NCBI GenBank assembly: GCA_014729055.1
Contig: WJKO01000171.1
Location: 1 to 17,593, forward strand
DNA length: 17,593 bases
Direction: 5' to 3'
DNA from: Promethearchaeota archaeon
Lineage (GTDB): Archaea; Asgardarchaeota; Lokiarchaeia; Sigyniarchaeales; Promethearchaeaceae
The translations under genes and the position numbers were made by a program. The notes under the pieces are model-generated. The model had not been told where the DNA came from. It saw only the letters and a list, made by a program, of their open reading frames with translations, and searched no databases. The first letter of the stretch is position 1. Every line of letters starts with the position of its first letter. Below, in pieces: positions 12,889-17,593 of the stretch.

Positions 12889-14832
12889 GTGTCCGAGATG
12901 GAAATTTCAGATAATGAAGTAGAATTTGACATTCCTAAACCGAGTGAATATAACGCCGAAGAACTTAGTGATGAAGAATTTGAGGAATTAATTGACTCAT
13001 ATCGAAAGCGATATGATAATTTAGATTTATGGCAGCAAATAGGTTTTACTCGCCCTTTAGGCGGTTTTTTTTATAATTTTGTACTCGCAATTATAGGTGT
13101 ATTGATAGGGCTCGTTTTTGTAGGATTTCTTTTGTCTTGGTTATACCCATGGCCGGAAGCTGAGGGATATCGTTCAATCGCGGGTGTTTATTTTCAACTC
13201 ATGTTCGCAATTTTTGATATCGGCACTGCGTATGGTATTGAACGATTTGTTGCGGAAAACCGGATAAAAAACCCGAAAAAGATGTTGAAATACCTGCAAT
13301 TTTTCATTTGGTATCAAATGATAACAGGGCTCATTCAAACGACATTTGTTTCTTTGTGGTCTATCTTTTATATAACAGAGACGACAATGGCTTATCTCAT
13401 TTGGGTTTTCCTTATATTAAGCACAACACAATATCCCGGGTGTTTGGGTTATTTTAAAGCAGCACTTAAGGGTTTGCAGCAGTTTGATAAGACCGCGGTT
13501 TTGGACTTCATCGGTCAATATTTCTTTCAACAAGCAACGAATGTAATTTTTATTTTACTCGGACGATGGTGGGGGGCCCAAAATCCCGCAATCGGGGAGT
13601 TAATGGGACTTACAATTGGCGCAGCTATGGGTGCATATATAGACGACTTTTTTGCGACAATAGTGTCCGTTTATTATTTTAATAAAGTTGTTAAAAAATT
13701 CGGATTCAGTTGGAAGGCAGCACTCCGCCATGACTTCGACAAGGAACTAGTTTGGGAATGTATTTCGTTTGGTGTAAGAGTGGCGTTAGGTCCGCTATGG
13801 GGGACTTTTGTAGGATTTACAATAAATATGTATTGGATCACGTTTGTTCCGCAGTGGGCAACATTCTCAACTTTATCCAGCATCGGTCGAGGCATCGCAG
13901 ACCTCACAAAAATGGGTGAAGGAATCAATTTAATTCCGGCTACTTCAGAGTCGTTTCTGAATGGAAAAAACAAGCTAGCACAATTTTATATAGCTCAAAC
14001 ATTCAAATACTGGACATTTTTCTTAGTTCCCATGATCTTTATCATCGGAGTTTACGTTCCAGTTGTTATCGAAGCAGTTTTAGTTATCGAAGGGGCTGAA
14101 AACTATGCTTTAGCAGCAGGATTTATCTTGCCATGGTTAATATTTAATTTACAAGAAAATGTAACACATACAGCCGACCATATAATTGTAGGAGCCAGCA
14201 AACCAAATTTCCTCATGCTGACTCGATTATTAGAAGAAACAGGGAAACTCCTACTGATGACGACATGGATTGTATGGCTGAAGATTCCACAAAATTACGG
14301 AACAACAGGAGTTGCTTGGGTGGTCGCAATGGGCATATGGCCGGCCGTTATCGCAAAAACGCTTGCTGGTTGGTGGTATATCCACAATAAAATCGTCAAT
14401 GTGAAAGTACCTTGGTGGCAAACATTCATAGCGCCTCTGCTTGCATCGCTTGTTATGGTGGGATTTTCAGCGATATTCCTCGTGACAATCTATCCGCTAT
14501 TAGAGAACACTCTCGGTGTTTTATTTACGGGTGTTATCACTTTGTTAGTTGCATTTTTAGTTATGTTTGCTTTCGTATATTTGGGATTTTATGGTTTTTT
14601 TGGCGGATATGATGATTTTGGCTATAAAATCTTCATGAAAGCAGCGGATATGTCAGGTCCCTCGAAGCCGTTGGTGAAAGCAATAGGTAGTGTTATGGGT
14701 TGGGGGATTCGTATATCACCTTTACATAATAGATTCGCGATTCCGAGTAAGTATGCGGAATTGGAAGCATATGAGTTGATGTATGAGCGCGAAATGGCGG
14801 ATAAAGAATTAGAAAAAGTGAAAAGGATCTAA
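12889..14832 (+). CDS. Large polytopic MOP/MurJ-Wzx-like flippase-type membrane protein
   Basis: The product has 647 residues with an acidic cytosolic N-terminus (~1-55, Glu/Asp-rich), then about 12-14 hydrophobic segments and a charged C-terminal tail. The overall pattern resembles polysaccharide/lipid-linked-oligosaccharide flippases of the MOP superfamily: early segments with PLGGFFYNF and FDIGTAYGIERF, the middle FSTLSSIGRGIADLTKMGEG, and PATSESFLNGKNKLAQFY. The likely role is moving a lipid-linked sugar across the membrane, but the substrate is unknown and it is longer than the usual ~450-500 residues. It is rich in Trp in the membrane part. No glycosyltransferase gene adjoins it, which is unusual for a dedicated Wzx. 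The GTG start is set by TATA spacing; ATG 12898 is possible. Confidence 0.78.
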   Translation: MSEMEISDNEVEFDIPKPSEYNAEELSDEEFEELIDSYRKRYDNLDLWQQIGFTRPLGGFFYNFVLAIIGVLIGLVFVGFLLSWLYPWPEAEGYRSIAGVYFQLMFAIFDIGTAYGIERFVAENRIKNPKKMLKYLQFFIWYQMITGLIQTTFVSLWSIFYITETTMAYLIWVFLILSTTQYPGCLGYFKAALKGLQQFDKTAVLDFIGQYFFQQATNVIFILLGRWWGAQNPAIGELMGLTIGAAMGAYIDDFFATIVSVYYFNKVVKKFGFSWKAALRHDFDKELVWECISFGVRVALGPLWGTFVGFTINMYWITFVPQWATFSTLSSIGRGIADLTKMGEGINLIPATSESFLNGKNKLAQFYIAQTFKYWTFFLVPMIFIIGVYVPVVIEAVLVIEGAENYALAAGFILPWLIFNLQENVTHTADHIIVGASKPNFLMLTRLLEETGKLLLMTTWIVWLKIPQNYGTTGVAWVVAMGIWPAVIAKTLAGWWYIHNKIVNVKVPWWQTFIAPLLASLVMVGFSAIFLVTIYPLLENTLGVLFTGVITLLVAFLVMFAFVYLGFYGFFGGYDDFGYKIFMKAADMSGPSKPLVKAIGSVMGWGIRISPLHNRFAIPSKYAELEAYELMYEREMADKELEKVKRI

Positions 14833-14865
14833 AATCAAAAATAAAAATTTTAAAAAAAAGATCCT
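14824..14865. terminator. Inverted repeat with A/T tract between convergent genes
   Basis: AGGATCT (14824-14830) and AGATCCT (14859-14865) are perfect 7-bp inverted arms enclosing an A/T-only loop with a single C. On the minus strand the loop reads as long T-runs (about 14841-14859), which suits archaeal termination of the membrane-protein operon ending at 14890. The left arm lies in the last codons of the flippase gene. Confidence 0.45.
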
Positions 14866-14889
14866 CTTGATAAACCTTTAAATAAAAAT

Positions 14890-15924
14890 TTAATAAAAAG
14901 TGAATAACTGGAAAAGATTGAGCATGTTGTCACCGAAAACGGGTATATTTAATGCCAGAATACATCCAAACCAACAGATAATTCCAATATATCCTATTGC
15001 AGAAATCTCTTCTTCATCTCTAATCCTCTTATATACTAAAAATATATTGACAATTAGTATTCCCTGGATAAATAAGGAGAAATAATACAAATTCAAATAA
15101 TTCTGGTAATTATCAGGCCAATTTGGTGAAAAAAATACAAATAAGATGTTGAGAGCAATTGATAAGGCAATCAAAATTATTATTGAAATGAATGGAAGTC
15201 TCTCGCGTCTTTCTTTATCAAGAATAAGGTTAGCTAAATATAGAATTGGAAGTATTAATAGCACAGCAAAGCCCGTCATTATTATTAAAAGGAAAAAAAC
15301 AACACTCACTACGATGACTGGTATGAGCATCAAGATATTAAGTGTTGTTTTATATACTTTTTTTGATTTTTCAGAAGTCCAGATGAATCTCAACCAGATA
15401 ATGAGAAACCCGAGTTGGATTCCAAAAAGAATCCAAAACATAATAAAGTCGTCAAAAATGTTAAAGATTGGTTGGGCGGCTAATATATATACAATTATGA
15501 AAGAGATCAATACCGCATTGATATAGATCATGGCTAATATCGTATATTTTAGTGCGCGGAAGGTGAAAAATACTCTAAATACAATATAAATACCAAACAC
15601 AATGAAGAAAACATTTGGAATAATTCCCAATTCTCCAAAAAGCATTATTACATTGTCAAAAAATGCTATCTGGAAATGGAAACAATAATTATATAGCCCG
15701 AATAAATACGCAATCAAGTATGTTGTCCATAATACAAGATCAACGAGAACCCATGGTCTTTCTTCTTTTAATTCAGTAAATGCGATCGTCATCATTAATT
15801 CAAAGTCACCTAAGAAGAAAAGTAAAATTCCGCCTAAAACATTGAAGTTGCCAAGAATGGCTATAATACCCATAGTATGCATAAAAAGTCCCATAATATA
15901 GGTATATCGCTCAATTATCTTCAT
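14890..15924 (-). CDS. Polytopic membrane protein of unknown function, second gene of a pair
   Basis: The product has 344 residues and about 10-11 predicted transmembrane segments with short polar loops. I recognise no catalytic, transporter or channel motif. Near residues 55-75 it has WVLVDLVLWTTYLIAYLFGL, which closely resembles IFIYNWIIWTTYLAVSLVI near the C-terminus of the preceding gene's product. The two proteins therefore share a building block and may be related or interact. The ATG has a strong ribosome binding site AAGGAGG (15937-15931) 6 nt upstream. The gene overlaps the upstream gene by 14 nt, so translation is coupled. A Phe/Ile-rich composition is normal for such proteins in an AT-rich genome. 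Confidence 0.82.
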   Translation of the reverse strand: MKIIERYTYIMGLFMHTMGIIAILGNFNVLGGILLFFLGDFELMMTIAFTELKEERPWVLVDLVLWTTYLIAYLFGLYNYCFHFQIAFFDNVIMLFGELGIIPNVFFIVFGIYIVFRVFFTFRALKYTILAMIYINAVLISFIIVYILAAQPIFNIFDDFIMFWILFGIQLGFLIIWLRFIWTSEKSKKVYKTTLNILMLIPVIVVSVVFFLLIIMTGFAVLLILPILYLANLILDKERRERLPFISIIILIALSIALNILFVFFSPNWPDNYQNYLNLYYFSLFIQGILIVNIFLVYKRIRDEEEISAIGYIGIICWFGCILALNIPVFGDNMLNLFQLFTFY

Positions 15925-16993
15925 CTAAATCCTCCTTTTCATTTGAAGATTTTATCAATGCACCGATGAGAATGTAAATCTCAAAATAAAACTCCCATGT
16001 AATATTATTTTCCCTTAAAAACACGGATATCACTAAACTAACCGCTAGATAGGTTGTCCATATTATCCAATTATAGATAAAAATATTCCAGAGTGTTGAT
16101 TTTCGTTTTGTATAATAAGCTGCAGACGCCAGTAGAGTCATTCCAATATTTAAGATCCCAAACAATACTATCTCATGGAGGGCAAGCGAGGGTACAATTA
16201 ATACATCGATTAATCCTTCAGGTAATACATCAATCCCAATAAAAACAAATATATTAGCTAAAAAGAAAGCAATAATTTTCTGAGTTTTGCTATATTTCAA
16301 TAAAGATAACACGAAAACTCCTGCAATAGTTAATAGAACCAAAAAATTAATACCAGAATATGAGGAAGAATTGAAATATCCTAATATATATAGAATAACG
16401 CAACTTCCAACATAAAACAACTCGATAATGATTGAAATTATTATCATTGATGGATTTTCAGGACGATATGCGATATAGAGGAATCTTCTCTTTATATTGC
16501 CCCCTTTTAGAAACACATCCATATTTATCAATATATGATTAAGAAAGTTCACGAAAAAGGCTATCGATATCAGAAATAGAACATTTAATATAAAACGACC
16601 TTTCTCATTAAATACATCTTCTAAAAACGGATCCCCACTCACACTCATGATAACATCTAGTCCAATATATACTGCAAAAAGAATTATATAGAGAGTGAGA
16701 ATTGCCGTTATTAATTTGAGATATTTCTCTCTATAAACTCTATAATGGATTTTCTTGCCCTTTACTTGGGTTTCTATTTTATAAAACATAGTTATCATTA
16801 GACAAAGGATTGCCAGACCGAAAATAGCAATCTTAATGCGAACTGGAATTAAATCAATAATTAGGTCATTAATAAAGAAGAAAATAATTGCAATTGAATT
16901 GATTAATAGTAGCAGTAGCACGGATTTTACTGATACTTGGTAGGTTTCTTTTTTCATTTCTGGTTCTTTAATTTCTTTTTCAGAATTTTCCAT
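15911..16993 (-). CDS. Polytopic membrane protein of unknown function, first gene of a pair
   Basis: The product has 360 residues: a charged N-terminal tail (MENSEKEIKEPEMKK), about 10 predicted transmembrane segments, and an acidic C-terminal tail (EKEDLDEDN). I recognise no family motif. The WTTYL segment near the C-terminus is shared with the downstream gene's product. The start is ATG 16993, not the TTG at 16999, because a minus-strand TATA (TTTATAG, 17020-17014) is centred 24 nt before the ATG and too close to the TTG. With no SD it is probably leaderless, whereas the second gene is SD-driven. It could form a membrane complex with the downstream protein. Confidence 0.82.
   Translation of the reverse strand: MENSEKEIKEPEMKKETYQVSVKSVLLLLLINSIAIIFFFINDLIIDLIPVRIKIAIFGLAILCLMITMFYKIETQVKGKKIHYRVYREKYLKLITAILTLYIILFAVYIGLDVIMSVSGDPFLEDVFNEKGRFILNVLFLISIAFFVNFLNHILINMDVFLKGGNIKRRFLYIAYRPENPSMIIISIIIELFYVGSCVILYILGYFNSSSYSGINFLVLLTIAGVFVLSLLKYSKTQKIIAFFLANIFVFIGIDVLPEGLIDVLIVPSLALHEIVLFGILNIGMTLLASAAYYTKRKSTLWNIFIYNWIIWTTYLAVSLVISVFLRENNITWEFYFEIYILIGALIKSSNEKEDLDEDN
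15931..15937 (-). promoter_or_regulatory. Shine-Dalgarno AAGGAGG of the second membrane-protein gene
   Basis: It lies 6 nt before ATG 15924 and inside the last codons of the upstream membrane-protein gene, which ensures coupled translation of the pair. Confidence 0.65.
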
Positions 16994-17013
16994 GAACAAA
17001 ATTAGTCATATAT

Positions 17014-17020
17014 CTATAAA
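17014..17020 (-). promoter_or_regulatory. TATA box of the membrane-protein pair
   Basis: On the minus strand TTTATAG is centred about 24 nt before ATG 16993 in an AT-rich run. It supports a leaderless transcript. Confidence 0.45.
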
Positions 17021-17068
17021 AATATTCACTCAGAGTCTTAGTTATCTGATTAACTGCTAAGTAAAAAG

Positions 17069-17079
17069 AAATATATTCC
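17069..17079 (+). promoter_or_regulatory. TATA box of the UroD-family gene
   Basis: AAATATATTCC is centred 27 nt before the ATG at 17100, with no SD between them, so the gene is probably leaderless. Confidence 0.55.
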
Positions 17080-17099
17080 AATTGAAACAATAATGAAAT

Positions 17100-17593
17100 A
17101 TGAATTCAAAGGAACGAGTATTCTGTGCACTCAAGCATATCATTCCCGATAGAATACCTATTGATATTGGAGGCTTACAATCTGGAATTCATATCGATGC
17201 GTACAAGAAATTGTTGAAACATCTCAATATTCATGAAAAAGAAATTAAGTTCTCAGATATAATCCAACATACTGCCTTGCCTTGTGAAGAACTCCTCGAA
17301 TCATTTCACGCAGATATTCGATACTTATATTTCAATGGAACGATTATACCTGAAGATGCAGAATTTGAACTTTCTGATGATCAAAAATGGCAAGGAATTA
17401 AGGATCAATTCGGTGTCTTTTGGGGAGAACGGATAGAAAAAAGTAAAGAAGACATCTTGTATTTAGATCCAGTGATTCATCCGCTAGCTAATTGTAAGAG
17501 CGTTGAGGATGTTCGTAACTATGATTGGCCTGATGGAAGAAATAAAGCACCATTTGAGGGACTTAAGGCAAAAGCTAAAAGATTGCGTAAGAA
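17100..17593 (+). CDS. Uroporphyrinogen decarboxylase (UroD)-family protein, N-terminal part, cut by window end
   Basis: There is an open frame of 164 codons from the ATG with no stop before the window edge. The opening MNSKERVFCALKHIIPDRIP followed by IDIGG is the hallmark N-terminus of the UroD/methylcobamide:CoM methyltransferase superfamily (ERV..AL....PDR.P.D.GG). A later segment, FGVFWGERIEKS and PLANCKSVEDVRNYDWPD, matches the same family. Members either decarboxylate uroporphyrinogen or, more often in anaerobic archaea, move methyl groups between corrinoid proteins and a thiol or similar acceptor. The methyltransferase role is more likely in an Asgard archaeon, but the C-terminal zinc-binding residues that would decide lie beyond the window. 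The start is supported by the TATA box 27 nt upstream. Confidence 0.88.
   Translation, partial: MNSKERVFCALKHIIPDRIPIDIGGLQSGIHIDAYKKLLKHLNIHEKEIKFSDIIQHTALPCEELLESFHADIRYLYFNGTIIPEDAEFELSDDQKWQGIKDQFGVFWGERIEKSKEDILYLDPVIHPLANCKSVEDVRNYDWPDGRNKAPFEGLKAKAKRLRK

Noticed and set aside
15146..15526. 126-codon plus-strand frame inside the second membrane-protein gene
   Set aside because: It is the antisense reading of transmembrane helices, with no SD, TATA or recognisable protein pattern.

Overview
This window looks like a piece of an Asgard archaeal genome, most likely of the Lokiarchaeia type. I infer that from the mix of genes. There is an archaeal PolD large subunit. There is also a Roadblock domain fused to a Rab/Ras-like GTPase, two V4R/Bet3(TRAPP)-like proteins and a longin-like coiled-coil protein. 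The DNA is AT-rich (roughly one third G+C by eye), and several genes have a TATA box about 27 nt before the start codon, the pattern of leaderless archaeal transcripts. Genes inside operons instead carry Shine-Dalgarno (SD) sequences. I recognise no rRNA, tRNA, insertion sequence or CRISPR array. No gene-free stretch exceeds 300 bases; the longest is about 260 bases, before the GTPase gene.

Layout. 1-2279 (+) is the 3' part of the PolD DP2 gene, ending in a PCNA-binding (PIP) motif. 2294-2794 (-) is a small winged-helix-like protein with an acidic tail. 3059-4060 (+) is the Roadblock-GTPase fusion. It converges with 4088-4900 (-), a tandem winged-helix-like protein, which is divergent from 5031-6254 (+), a DegT-family PLP aminotransferase. 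6313-9323 (-) holds three genes: a short V4R/Bet3-like protein, a long V4R-domain protein two bases downstream, and a longin-like protein with a disordered linker and a C-terminal coiled coil. The last is separated by a 159-nt gap that contains a 9-bp inverted repeat. 9477-10936 (-) is a two-gene operon: a gamma-carbonic-anhydrase-like hexapeptide protein overlapping by ATGA with a DUF89 phosphatase-like protein. 11081-11878 (+) is a SAM-methyltransferase-like protein. 11879-12686 (-) is an MNT-HEPN (MntA/HepT) toxin-antitoxin pair. 12889-14832 (+) is a large MOP/flippase-type membrane protein. 14890-16993 (-) is an overlapping pair of polytopic membrane proteins that share a WTTYL motif. 17100-17593 (+) is the start of a uroporphyrinogen-decarboxylase-family protein cut off by the window end.

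How they may work together. The GTPase fused to Roadblock, the Bet3/V4R-like pair and the longin-like coiled-coil protein all belong to fold families that in eukaryotes build or regulate small GTPases on membranes. Their presence within about 6.3 kb is the best candidate here for an uncharacterised system, a primitive GTPase-regulator or tethering module. That is inference: V4R domains also serve as small-ligand or metal sensors in prokaryotes, and no partner interaction can be read from sequence. The MNT-HEPN pair is a self-contained toxin-antitoxin module. The remaining genes look like separate small transcription units without an obvious common pathway.
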